Shown: piece after piece, positions 9,905-19,078 of the stretch
Numbering within the stretch: position 1 is the stretch's first letter
How the letters are laid out: each line of letters begins with the position of its first letter
From: Seison nebaliae
Lineage: Eukaryota; Rotifera; Pararotatoria; Seisonacea; Seisonidae
Direction of reading: 5' to 3'
Assembly: GCA_023231475.1 (NCBI GenBank)
Contig: JALJEE010002995.1
Location: 1 to 29,776 of the forward strand
Length of the DNA: 29,776 nucleotides
Made by a program: the position numbers and the translations under genes
The notes under the pieces: generated by a model
The model's input: only the letters and a program-made list of their open reading frames with translations
Told to the model about the DNA's origin: nothing
The model's database searches: none

Positions 9905-11212
9905 ATGGCGGAGCACGTAGATAAACAGAAAGGAAGGATTAAGAAAGTTGATGAGAGTCGACTTCATAAGAAATTGAAACATGAGAAGAAATTGGTTCGA
10001 TTGAAGAAGGAGTTCGATCAAATTAAAGAAGAGAAGAAGCAGAAACATCTGAATTTAGTGAAGAAGAAGGATGTGGTGGATCAATTTAAATTACATATTT
10101 CCATTGCAATTCCTGGTTCGATATTAGCAAATGCGCAATCGCCTGAATTGAGAAGTTATGTAGCTGGACAAATAGCTCGAACAGCAGCAATATATTGTGT
10201 GAATGAAATAATAATTTTCGATGAATTCTCTGAAAGTAAAACGATCATTGTCGACAACGATGATCCCAATCAATTATTTATCATAATTCTCCAATACCTC
10301 GAATGTCCTCAATATTTGAGAAAACAATTATTTCCCATGCAGAAACGATTGAAATTCGCTGGTCTCCTCAATCCATTAGAGATCTCTCATCATCAATTGA
10401 GATATGAGGATGTTGATAATTGGAATTATCGAGAGGCGATTGTTCTCAATAAAAAATATAAACAAAATAGAACAGGAATTTGGGTTGATTGTGGTCTCCG
10501 AAATAAACCAGTACCAATTGCTGGTTATTCGTTAGAAGAGAATACTCGTGTGACAATAAGACGCGATGAATCAACATCGACATCTTCTGATAATGAGAAA
10601 TCAGTAAAATTCTCTATTTGTTCTCCATTGGAACCATATGCCATCGACAATCTTTATTGGGGATACTCAGTGAGATATGCGTCAAATTTTAAGGAAACTT
10701 TATTTCCTGAAGGACCATCAAAATACCATATGATTATTGGTACGTCAGATAAAGGTGACGAACTCACCTCAACAATCTCCCACAAATTCAAATTCATTTT
10801 CTCTAAATTTAAAAGAGAACAAAAGAAATCGAAAAATATTTCATTCTCTGTTAATCATAAAACTAATTCTCAAACGACAACAACCGAAGAAGGAGAAAAA
10901 GAAGATAATGAGAAGAATGAGACGAATATTAAAATTAATTTTTTTCGAGTTCTAATCGTATTTGGAGGGTTAGCTGGACTCGAACCAGTTATCGAATCCG
11001 ACGAACAAATCATTGAAACTGATATGAGGAAATTGTTCGATGTTTATGTCAATTCGTGTGAGAAGCAAGGTAGTCGAACCATTCGAACGGAAGAAGCTGT
11101 ACTCATTTCCTTATCTCGAATGAGACCACTATTGGACAATCTTGTGGAAAATAGGAATATTGAACGAAAATCTGTAGCAACTCAATGGACAGAAGAAAAT
11201 AATATTATGTAA
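9905..11212 (+). CDS. SPOUT1: SPOUT-domain RNA methyltransferase (CENP-32/C9orf114 family)
   Basis: A 435-aa protein, recognised by strong family blocks: IAIPGSILANAQSPELRSYV (69-88), ILQYLECPQYLRK (128-140), FAGLLNPL (151-158), YWGYSVRYAS (251-260), IIGTSDKG (277-284), LIVFGGLAGLE (350-360) and GSRTIRTEEAVLISLS (389-404). The last three form the knotted SAM-binding core of SPOUT enzymes. The human protein (about 376 aa) acts on large-subunit rRNA and associates with mitotic spindles. The N-terminal 60 residues are a lysine-rich coil typical of nucleolar proteins. Oddity: about 55 hydrophilic residues (near 291-345) sit between GTSDKG and the FGGLAG strand, where the human protein has a short link; no splice signals would remove them. 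The ATG at 9905 is the first in frame. No intron is seen. AATAAA lies at 11232-11237. Confidence 0.92.
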   Translation: MAEHVDKQKGRIKKVDESRLHKKLKHEKKLVRLKKEFDQIKEEKKQKHLNLVKKKDVVDQFKLHISIAIPGSILANAQSPELRSYVAGQIARTAAIYCVNEIIIFDEFSESKTIIVDNDDPNQLFIIILQYLECPQYLRKQLFPMQKRLKFAGLLNPLEISHHQLRYEDVDNWNYREAIVLNKKYKQNRTGIWVDCGLRNKPVPIAGYSLEENTRVTIRRDESTSTSSDNEKSVKFSICSPLEPYAIDNLYWGYSVRYASNFKETLFPEGPSKYHMIIGTSDKGDELTSTISHKFKFIFSKFKREQKKSKNISFSVNHKTNSQTTTTEEGEKEDNEKNETNIKINFFRVLIVFGGLAGLEPVIESDEQIIETDMRKLFDVYVNSCEKQGSRTIRTEEAVLISLSRMRPLLDNLVENRNIERKSVATQWTEENNIM

Positions 11213-11679
11213 ATTCTTTCTATTCTCTTTTAATAAATTTCCGATTAGTTCTTATTTGTTGTTTGGAAAGAAAGAAGTTCCATTAGATAACGGAACGGAA
11301 AATTACACCGGTTAAATAATCACATTGAAAAATATCATGGATAAGTTGAGAGATAATCCGAATGATTCCCCAACAAAATCATTAATTATCGTTAAATTAC
11401 TTTCTCATCGACGTCTCAAATATGAAAACCAGTCCATATAAAAAATTGTATCTTGATGAACATCTTAATTAATTAATTGAAAGCGATTTACATAAATTAT
11501 GGTTCATTGGCCAATTTAAAAAGAGTTGAATGATAACAATTTCCTCACATTTCTAATAGTCACATATCTAGTATGAACTCTTCCTTTTATTGCGTTATGG
11601 CGAAAGGGACGTCTAACTTATCTTCTTGGGTAACTAACAGATACCGTGAAAAATAAAGATTCCGTGAAATATTGATAGA
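11213..11679. other. Intergenic, SPOUT1 3' flank to tRNA
   Basis: Contains the SPOUT1 polyadenylation signal AATAAA (11232-11237), 20 bp after the stop. Nothing else is recognised. Confidence 0.6.
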
Positions 11680-11751
11680 GGTTCTATGGTGTAGTGGTGA
11701 GCACTTTGGACTCTGAATCCAGCGACCCGAGTTCGAATCTCCGTAGAACCT
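11680..11751 (+). tRNA. tRNA-Gln (anticodon CTG)
   Basis: A cloverleaf decoding CAG, nearly identical to the tRNA-Gln(TTG) gene at 439. The acceptor stem GGTTCTA/TAGAACC is fully paired. The anticodon arm TTGGA-CTCTGAA-TCCAG has one G-U pair. The T-arm is CCGAG-TTCGAAT-CTCCG, with one C-C mismatch not found in the other copy. The shared 5' flank (ATAGAG) and a T-run after the gene support transcription. The T-stem mismatch is the only sign of weakness. The two isoacceptors probably arose by duplication and an anticodon change. Confidence 0.88.
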
Positions 11752-12029
11752 AATTTTTAAGTATATACTAGATGTTCAACAAATAACATGTTACTTAATT
11801 TATATTTGACTCATATTTATATTAGTCATTCTTATCAAGTAATATTTGATGAAGTGAAATCAGTTGAATATGAATTAAAACACTTATTATGGATGATTCA
11901 ATTGCTTCTTCGATAGATAAGTCGAAAGGAAATTGTGGAAAATAAACACATCATATCATCAATCAATATCGACATAATCCTCATTTAAATAAGAGAATTA
12001 ATTTAAATTATTATTTATACTTTCGTAAC
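11752..12029. other. Intergenic
   Basis: AT-rich; no gene or repeat recognised. Confidence 0.5.
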
Positions 12030-13225
12030 CATCCCTCTCCTTCAAACTCCCTTTCTCTTCTTCATTCCCGGAAATATTTCCGCCGATCAGTAAGGAAATG
12101 CGTGAGAGTCAATTTCGAATCCAAAATCAGTAGAACTTGTTTATTTTCCGGTATGTCCAATATTTGGAAGCTGATCACTGGCAACAGGTCGACGATTAAT
12201 GATTCCAAAATTCCCATCGATTCATTCGCTTTTCATTTCCATTCTTACATGTACGACGAGACGATTACTCCCTTCAATCTGTCTATCTTTCACGATTTCA
12301 ATTTCTTTTCAACTCAAGAAGTTTTCGAATCAATCTCTGTACTCGATGGTTCGAAAGCACATGGACTTGATGATATCTACATCAAACTTATCCAGCATGT
12401 TTTACCAGTAGTGATTCTGAGTTTTACCAACCACATTAATTTGGCTCTGCTGGAAGACCAATTTTCCTCCACTTCCTTCCACTTCAAAATAATTCCCATT
12501 TTTAAGAAACCGAATTTACATTGTTCTTCTTTAGATTCCTATCGTCCCATATGTATCTCTCCGTTCGTGATAAAATTGGTTGACAATCTCATTTTATCTC
12601 GTTATCGTAACATTTTTTTTCTTAGTGGTTTTTTTTCCATCAACTCCGGTTTTCGTCAAGATACCATTCTAGGTCCTTAGCTTTTTGGGTTAGTCATTGA
12701 CGGTTTTCTCAACAATCAAAATGAAACAGGCGACATTTACATAGGAAACAATCGTTTTCGACATGTTATGACCTATGCGGATGACATCGTGATCGTAGAC
12801 CGTTCTCTCCGTGATCTGAAACGGTCATATGGACAATTATCTTCTCTTTTCTCCCAGAGAGGGGTATCCATAAATCCTTTCAAATGCTGCCTATTATCAA
12901 CAGACAAGCGTTTTTTCTCCTCAATTCCACTTAAATCTTGAACTATCTTTCTTGGCTCAACCATCAATCTCCGTTGTCTCTCCTCTTTCGCTTTGGCTCA
13001 CATTCGAAACTAATTATGCAGATTATTCTTTCTCTTTCTCTCCCAAGACGAAATTCGTTCATTTAAAATTACGTCTACAACTTTTTAAGAGTTTAGTTCT
13101 TCCACTATACTCTTTGGAAACTATTTCCTTATGAACTTGCACCACTTGATCAACATTGGTGAGGACCGGAAGTTTTTTAATATTTTTTCTAATTAATCCC
13201 GACGGGAATTTTGATAATAAATAAG
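12030..13225 (+). mobile_element. LINE (non-LTR) relic: reverse transcriptase fingers and palm, internal deletion
   Basis: A damaged non-LTR retrotransposon. From about 12060 a frame encodes the linker and first half of a LINE reverse transcriptase: QEVFESISVLDGSKAHGLDD, then IIPIFKK and SYRPICISPFVIKLVDN, the standard fingers motifs. After a stop near 12678 the same frame continues to an intact catalytic box TYADDIVIVD (YADD at 12774-12785) and INPFKC. The sequence then degrades, with thumb-like KLRLQLFKSLVLPLYSLET near 13065-13120, and jumps to the family 3' motif at 13193-13213, implying that most of the C-terminal region is deleted. Several stops make it non-functional, although the catalytic box survives. 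Confidence 0.85.
13193..13213 (+). repeat. LINE 3'-end motif
   Basis: TTAATCCCGACGGGAATTTTG matches the terminal motif of the LINE relics at 6363 and (minus strand) 29069. AT-rich tail-like sequence with TAATAAATAA follows, marking the element's 3' end. Confidence 0.65.
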
Positions 13226-13585
13226 AATAATTATTGATTCGGTTATAAATTCAATTATTATGTATATTATTAAAATTGAATGAGTCTCTCTATCATAATT
13301 ATCAATAATTATGATATTAAACTGATTCTACGTTAGGAAGACGATTAACTATTATAATAGATGTACAATCATAATATTATCATATGACCAGTGAATGATT
13401 ATCATCAATCATTGTTCTTTTTAGAAACGATTATTATTTGTTTGAATTGTTAATGGGAATTTCTGAGAAGAATAGTGCTCACAATTATGTGAGATAGATG
13501 CCGAGAAGATTAATTTATTTATTTTCCACTTGTTTCTTTCACCAAATTTGAAATAAAATTAAAATTGAAGAAATAGTTTGTAAAA
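13226..13585. other. Intergenic, 3' flank of Kazal gene
   Basis: AT-rich. Minus-strand AATAAA at 13514-13519, 67 bp beyond the stop of the VWC-Kazal gene, is its probable polyadenylation signal. No gene is seen. Confidence 0.6.
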
Positions 13586-14391
13586 TTAATTTAGCAATAG
13601 ATGATAGGGCACGAGACTCTTTCTGCATACACCATTATGTTTAATATAAATCTTCTTATTTTTTTTACATGCTGCTAATCTTAAACGGCATGAATTTCGA
13701 TAGTTAATATTGTCACTTCCACACACTTGCTTATAAGAGTTGGAACAAGCGATTTTCGAACACACTTTAAAAAACGTTAATCGACAAATGGAAAGTGATA
13801 GAGAAAAGAATTAACTTGATTCGATCGTTGATTTACAATAACCATTATAACGGATCTCCAATGATGGATGATTACATTGAGCATTTCGTAATAGGCAACG
13901 GTTCGAATAAGTCTGTCCATCCGATCCGCAACATGGTGACGAACGTTTCGAACATCTCCTTACACATCGTTCTAAGAAAAAGAAGAAAGTAGAAATAAAT
14001 TTCTAATAATTTTCTCAGAACTCTTTTTCCTACAATGTCGCATTGGCATAATCTTGAGAAAGTTGCCATGACACGATTCTTGTTTAGTGAATTCACAATA
14101 ATTTCTGTAAAGTTTTCCGTTCGATGCACACACCTGATTTCGAGTGTTTCCACATTTTACTCGACATTTACTCTTCACTCCCTCCAGACAAAGTTCGGAT
14201 CGACAAGAAGTAATTTCTCCTTTGACGCATTTGCACGTTTCACAATGTTTCTTAATGTAGGAACCGTGACGATACGTCTTACCAAGATATTTGCATGATT
14301 TTGAATGATGTTTCCAAAGGAATAATGCAGAATTCTCAATAATCAATGAAATGAGAATGAAGGAGAAGAGTGTAACACACAATTTTCCCAT
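13586..14391 (-). CDS. Secreted VWC plus triple-Kazal protein
   Basis: Predicted protein of 234 aa from three coding exons: 14022-14391, 13816-13971 and 13586-13764, with 50- and 51-nt introns, both in phase 1. Residues 1-24 are a signal peptide (MGKLCVTLFSFILISLI). A von Willebrand C-like module follows, CKYLGKTYRHGSY...CETCKCVKGEITSC. Then come three Kazal/follistatin-type domains, each with VCASNGKLYRNYC-like cores: CASNGKLYRNYC, CGSDGQTYSNRC and CGSDNINYRNSC. Domain 1 ends exon 1; domains 2 and 3 each have their own symmetrical 1-1 exon, the usual unit of module duplication. Such proteins inhibit serine proteases or bind growth factors outside cells; the target is unknown. An extra 65-nt intron (14404-14468, GTAAGT...TTTTCAG) precedes the ATG. 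The donor of the first coding intron (GTTCTG) is weak. Confidence 0.85.
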
Positions 14392-14403
14392 AATCGATAA
14401 TAT

Positions 14404-14468
14404 CTGAAAACAAATAAAAATGATTTGATATATCAGGTATTGCGATGACAACATTTTAAATCACTTAC
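14404..14468 (-). other. 5'-UTR intron of the VWC-Kazal gene
   Basis: GTAAGT at 14463-14468 and TTTTCAG ending at 14404 (minus strand) bracket 65 nt, 12 bp upstream of the ATG. This is one of the few donors in the window that match the general animal consensus. Confidence 0.65.
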
Positions 14469-15004
14469 ATATCTTTCCATTGGGCAACATGTTCAATTGA
14501 TGTGAAGTTTCAATGCATTCAAACTCATCTGTTACTAATATCATCATTATTATCTACCGTTAACTTGGATAAATTACCTTTTCCCATTACTCATCTCCTC
14601 CATCACAAATTTATTCTTCCAATTCTCCTTTTTCTAATGTCATTTTTTTTTATTATCAATCACTTATAATGACGACATGATTTAAGCATTCACGAAAGCA
14701 ATAATTATTAAACAAATTCTCGATAAATCAATCTGATCAATGTGAATAATTTGAATTCTGATGAATTAATTCACTTATAGAACTAATAGAAATAATATAA
14801 ATCGATCCTTTCTATAACGATATAGAATACTCATATAAAATTAACATCGCACGTTTAACATGTTGTTCTTGTTGTTAAATCTGTTTCCGTTGATTGATGA
14901 TGATGCAATGTCACCGACCTCAACGTACCTTCTCTATTTCTTTTTTTCTTATTTCATTATTTTGAACTATATCATTGCTTTTTTTCCTTATCTTATCCCC
15001 CTTG
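14469..15004. other. Intergenic, promoter side of the Kazal gene
   Basis: AT-rich. It should hold the 5' untranslated exon and promoter of the minus-strand Kazal gene. Nothing else is recognised. Confidence 0.5.
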
Positions 15005-15440
15005 ATGAATAATTATTCCACCGAAATGGAGACGGTAACCATTGTGGAAAACGACCGTACGATCTCGGTCTCGAAACCGAAGAAGGAAGACCAAGAAGTA
15101 ATGATGGACTACCGGACTGGTCGTACATATTGGCGGTCCACCACGGACTAGGCGGTAGAAATACGTGGACAGACGTACCGCCAACAAAGAAATTATAGGA
15201 GAGAAACGGAAGAGGACCAACGAGATCGCCGTCAGGCGATCAGAATAAACGCAAGAATAAGGTCGCAGTTGCTTTCGCTTCCTCCACCTCCTCCATCAAT
15301 CGTGAGATCGCCCTCGTCAACTCCCGTGGTAAAAAAACGAAGGTGCAACTCCAGTTAGAGTTGCTCGACATAGAAGACCGGCTGACGAGGGAAGACGCCT
15401 AGGTGAACTTAACCAGGGCGTTCGCAACGCGTATTTACGC
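15005..15440 (+). pseudogene. GC-rich interrupted coding island of foreign appearance
   Basis: About 430 bp that are far richer in G and C than anything else in the window, with sharp edges. On the plus strand it reads as a highly charged, Arg/Lys/Glu/Gln-rich protein with a proline run (...LLSLPPPPPSIVRSP...) and another charged segment after it. The track looks broken, with about two interruptions. Codon use (CGG, CCG, ACG, CGT) is unlike the neighbouring genes. I recognise no family. The charged, proline-containing composition would suit an ORF1 or gag-type nucleic-acid-binding protein of a mobile element, but this is inference. No terminal repeats are visible. Bacterial or viral origin is equally untested. 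Confidence 0.5.
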
Positions 15441-16324
15441 ATTTGATCCATCAACGATTTTTTGATGTATCAATGATAACTCCATCTCACCTTTCATACT
15501 TTCTGAAAAAGCAAAAATTAAATCATGAAAATAATTCAAATCTAAAAAATAATGGTAAGAAACTGAAGTGATATAATTAAACAAAGAGTAATGGTAATTT
15601 TAATGAACATAATGAACACAAACAACTAAAAAGAAGATGCAAAATTATTTTATTTGAAAATTCTGGTCATCCTTTCCTCATCTTCGTGATCTTTTCCTTC
15701 AGTTCTCAATGAATAAATGAGTTTTCTTTATTTATATTTTCCTCCTTTTTTCCAAAGTATATAAGTCCTTTTTTTTAAAAATTTGGAAATAGATTGTATG
15801 CGGTTTTGTCCTAATTTTACCCATTTTCTTTTAATGTATTTTTCATTCTCACTTTTTTTTAAAAAGAAACCTCAAAAATATGTTTTATGGTATCCAGGAA
15901 ATTGGAAAAAATATTAGGTGCGACGACTTAGGTATTAATTAAAAATTTCTCGAAAATTTGACTTTTAGGAATCTTTAAAACTGAAAAAATCCAAATTTTA
16001 GATAGATTTTTAAAATAAAGTTTAAGAAAAAAACAATCTCTTGATTCATACTATAATTCAATTGAACAATTTATTACTCAACAATATTTATACATTAAAC
16101 TCTCTAATAATAATAAATAATTTCAATAAAAAAAAGGAAGTTGTAGAAAATGTTGAAATTAAATCTACTTGATTTGTAATAGAGTAGTGTATCTTCATTT
16201 GGGGATCGTCCTAATACCTAATGTTAATTAGAAAATGAAAAATCCATTTTTGGATGATATTTAAAAAGTGAGAAAGTAAAATTTAAACAATTTTTCATTT
16301 TTCTTTTTTTTTTTCTTGTTTACT
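15441..16324. other. AT-rich intergenic stretch
   Basis: No gene is supported. It contains long A and T runs and a 10-bp inverted pair, TTAGGTATTA (15928) and TAATACCTAA (16212), too weak to call an element. The right end is the 5' flank of the small membrane protein gene. Confidence 0.5.
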
Positions 16325-16623
16325 ATGGCATTGATTCGTCTTAATTCTCATGTACGCTTCTTAGGTGTTGTCGCACTTGTATGCATTGTCTGGATAAGTC
16401 TGATAATTTATAAAAACTTCTTCTACCACAGATCGTTGTATGAGAAATACTTCCCTTCATATAACAAGGTTAGGAACGGGAATTTATTTACAAATATAAA
16501 TAAATAAAATTAAATTAAATTTCCATACAGGCTGATTTGAAATACCGTCGCTCATATCACAATCGGTGGAGGAATCAAGATTCTTCCAATTACGGTTACA
16601 CATATTTAGAAGATGATTATTGA
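16325..16623 (+). CDS. Small single-pass membrane protein, two exons
   Basis: Predicted 78-aa protein. Exon 1 (16325-16468, 48 codons) and exon 2 (16531-16623, 30 codons plus TGA) join in phase 0 across a 62-nt intron (GTTAGG...TTCCATACAG). After a short basic N-terminus (MALIRLNSHVRF) there is one hydrophobic helix at about residues 13-32 (LGVVALVCIVWISLIIY). A polar, Tyr/Arg-rich tail follows, ending in YTYLEDDY. The positive residues before the helix suggest the N-terminus faces the cytosol or matrix. I do not recognise the family; small subunits or assembly factors of mitochondrial complexes have this shape. AATAAA at 16716-16721 lies 93 bp after the stop, inside the tail-to-tail gap with TMX3. 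Confidence 0.6.
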
Positions 16624-16725
16624 ACAAACAAATATGAAATGAAAGGGAACAATCTCCAAATTCGATAAAACGGTGAAAAAATTTCATTTACATTTCGTTC
16701 ATGTCCCATGAAGGAAATAAATGTT

Positions 16726-18150
16726 TTAATTCTCTTCTTTATTATCCTCCACGTTCTTCGCATTATACCGACGTCTGATCTGTTCCAACGATGACGCAAC
16801 AATATAAGAATTCATTTCATCTTTTATCATTTCATTATCAGTTTTCTGTTTGTCTGATCCTTTCGGAATAAACGTTTCATTATCTTCATTAGGCAATGAA
16901 CAACAGATGAATATGCAGCAAGAAATGAATGCCAAAGGGCCCCCAACAACTAATAGGCCGATAAGTTTATTTTGATTGAAAAGAAGTGAAATAAATTTGA
17001 CCACTTCAAAAATTGGACGATAAATCTTTTTTGAGAAAGTATAATGATCATTCCATTTCGAATTAGTTGGAGTGTCTAGTGAAAGAATGTTTTTAAATTC
17101 ATTACTCATCGAATCGAAATTGTCGAAAGTCATCGGAAGATATTTCTCAGTTACGACGTTGTATGAGTAGAGTGCGACACGATTCGATTCCAAACGGAAA
17201 TAACTCAATTCCAGAGATTCAATTACGTCAATCTGCTCCGTATTTGATAGGGAGTCGATGTAGTAAATTCGAACATTACCTTCCAACAATTCATTCAAAT
17301 GTTTCATGACGATTTTCTCCAATTTCTTTTTCAAACTTCCACTTTCCATCACCACGATGAGAAGAAGATTTCGATGGAAAAATTTTTGTTCGTCAATTAT
17401 CATCGAACTCAACGGTGCTAACAAATGGTCTTTCTCTCGAAGAATGAAATTTATTAATTCGATATCATAACTGATCTGTTTACCGATAAGAATTCCCGTT
17501 TTCTTCACATTGATTACATTCAAATTCTCTTTATTCTTCAACATATTCCCATAAGATATTTTCATTTTCTCATCATTTGTCGATTGAATGGAAGAAGTAA
17601 GGAGATGTTCAACAACTTTCGAATTTGTCGACGTGAAATAATAATAGGAATGTGCTCGATTACTTTCCACAATGGCCTTCACTTTCTCAAATTCGATCGA
17701 ATCTTTCGAAGGAGTTTGAAAAAGGAAAAAAATTTTGTGATTTATCTTTTTGAATTGATCGAAATTGTTTATCTCTTGTAGAGGAGAAGCTTCGAGACGA
17801 CGAACAAATTCTAATAAATTCTCTACATTTCTCTCATTGTTAAAATAGGTCTTTACTCCATTCTTTATATAGATGATAGTAGGAAATCCATGGACACCTA
17901 ATCCCTCTGCAATACTCCCATACATACTGCCATCTAATTCTCCAATTTGCAAATGTACATTCTCCCAACGCAATTTTCCAGTAGCTTCCTTCCAAATCGG
18001 TTCCAATGCTTTGCAATGTCCACACCAAGGAGCGTAGACTTTGAGAAGCCAAGAGCCCTTGTCCTGAAATGCAGGAAATTTGTCATTCAATTCGACCGAC
18101 CACAATAATCCAAAGAATAGGAAATGCAGAAGAAAAATGCACAAAACCAT
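16726..18150 (-). CDS. TMX3: Transmembrane protein disulfide isomerase, TMX3-like
   Basis: A 474-aa, single-exon ER oxidoreductase. Residues 1-18 are a signal peptide (MVLCIFLLHFLFFGLL). The thioredoxin domain has the active site APWCGHCKALEP (C43 and C46) and a cis-proline in GFPTIIYI (P90). Two divergent thioredoxin-like regions follow, as in human TMX3. One membrane helix lies at about 396-419 (LIGLLVVGGPLAFISCCIF), and the acidic/basic cytosolic tail ends in NKEEN. Human TMX3 (454 aa) ends in a KKKD retrieval signal; this tail has no such lysines, so ER retention must work otherwise or be lost. The extra cysteines in the helix (CCIFICC) are candidate palmitoylation sites. A perfect X-box lies 96 bp upstream. 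A minus-strand ATTAAA overlaps the stop codon, so the 3' UTR is short or overlaps the convergent neighbour. Confidence 0.92.
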   Translation of the reverse strand: MVLCIFLLHFLFFGLLWSVELNDKFPAFQDKGSWLLKVYAPWCGHCKALEPIWKEATGKLRWENVHLQIGELDGSMYGSIAEGLGVHGFPTIIYIKNGVKTYFNNERNVENLLEFVRRLEASPLQEINNFDQFKKINHKIFFLFQTPSKDSIEFEKVKAIVESNRAHSYYYFTSTNSKVVEHLLTSSIQSTNDEKMKISYGNMLKNKENLNVINVKKTGILIGKQISYDIELINFILREKDHLLAPLSSMIIDEQKFFHRNLLLIVVMESGSLKKKLEKIVMKHLNELLEGNVRIYYIDSLSNTEQIDVIESLELSYFRLESNRVALYSYNVVTEKYLPMTFDNFDSMSNEFKNILSLDTPTNSKWNDHYTFSKKIYRPIFEVVKFISLLFNQNKLIGLLVVGGPLAFISCCIFICCSLPNEDNETFIPKGSDKQKTDNEMIKDEMNSYIVASSLEQIRRRYNAKNVEDNKEEN

Positions 18151-18607
18151 TATTTACTTTTGGAAATATTGAGAAGTGAAAGCTTAAAATTCAAATATCA
18201 ATCTATCGCCATCTAATTCCTCATTTGTCTTGTTCAATTCACATTTGTTACTATGGAAACGGTGAGAAATAATCGATATTACGTGTTTAAGCATGATGTC
18301 ATTTTTCAGATAGAAAGACGTCGTTCGAAATGTCTCATATTATTTATATATGTTCTATTATAAATTATATTTAATTAAAATTACTATTACAATAATTTAA
18401 TTGTTTAAAAATAAATTTTCTTTCAAGAATTTTTATCAATAGTTTCTTTTTTTTTTAATGAATTCCAAATAATTCTTTTTTATCAATTCTAATGACGAGC
18501 ACTCTAGTGTTAATCTCGATAAATGTTAATATATGTCAATAAGGTAGAAAGGTCAATAAACAGATATTACTCAATTTATTTACTATCCAAGTACGTTATG
18601 TAATTAA
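18151..18607. other. Promoter side of TMX3 and intergenic
   Basis: Contains the X-box at 18247-18260. No plus-strand gene is seen diverging from it, which assigns the site to TMX3. Confidence 0.5.
18247..18260 (-). promoter_or_regulatory. X-box (RFX site) upstream of TMX3
   Basis: GTTACTATGGAAAC fits RYYNYYATRRNRAC at every position, and so does its reverse complement GTTTCCATAGTAAC. It lies 96 bp upstream of the TMX3 start codon, within the range usual for RFX-controlled genes of small animals. X-boxes mark genes of ciliated cells. TMX3 is not a known ciliary protein, so this may be chance. Confidence 0.45.
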
Positions 18608-19033
18608 GTTGGAGATGCTAACCAATCTTCCCAATCATCGTGCCCTATAAAACAAATATATTCCTAATAATCCTTATGAATGAACTTTGTATCTGGAGGG
18701 AATGTTAATGCTAAATATGAATAAAGATTAACTACACATATATTTGTGGATTAATCATCGCTAATATGTAACCAGTCCACTCTGATGAACATTTCTTTCA
18801 AATTCTCCCCTAAACTCAAATAAATCCAGTCTAAACATTCTTTTTAGTTTCTTTTCGTCCGGTTTAATTTCTTTTAATTGATGAGACATGTTTGACATTT
18901 GGACGTATGCTAATGTGCCACAAAATGGTGTATGTAATGGCGAGAAAATCCAATAAATCATATTGGAATTGTTTGATATGAAAAAATTGAAGTGTGAAAA
19001 GTAATGTAAATTGGGAAATTTTAATTTAGTCAA
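18608..19033 (-). CDS. Possible minus-strand gene, unresolved exons
   Basis: An open stretch at 18761-19033 looks coding in its second half (QLKEIKPDEKKLKRMFRLD, then FEFRGEFERN). An ATG at residue 25 of the stretch (MIYWIFSPLHTPFCGTLAYV) could start it. Further down, at about 18608-18648, an acceptor (TTGTTTTATAG) is followed by HDDWEDWLASPT and a stop, which looks like a short last exon. A phase-1 join through the weak donor AGAGTGGAC would connect them; the better-looking donor at CTGGTTACA gives a different tail. I recognise no family. Treat the boundaries as tentative. Confidence 0.35.
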
Positions 19034-19078
19034 CTTCTCGCTATTTGGAAGAGAAGAAAAAGAATAGTTGGTTCTCTA

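Noticed and set aside
9905-11212. Frameshift or hidden intron in SPOUT1 to explain its extra length
   Set aside because: The frame is continuous, and the extra segment lacks an acceptor with a pyrimidine tract, so a true insertion is simpler.
14993-15220. 75-codon minus-strand frame in the GC-rich island
   Set aside because: It starts without ATG context, has no family, and the plus strand gives a longer coherent track.
15912-16235. Possible MITE with TTAGGTATTA / TAATACCTAA inverted ends
   Set aside because: Only 10 bp match, the flanking blocks come in the wrong order, and no target-site duplication is visible; AT-rich chance is enough.
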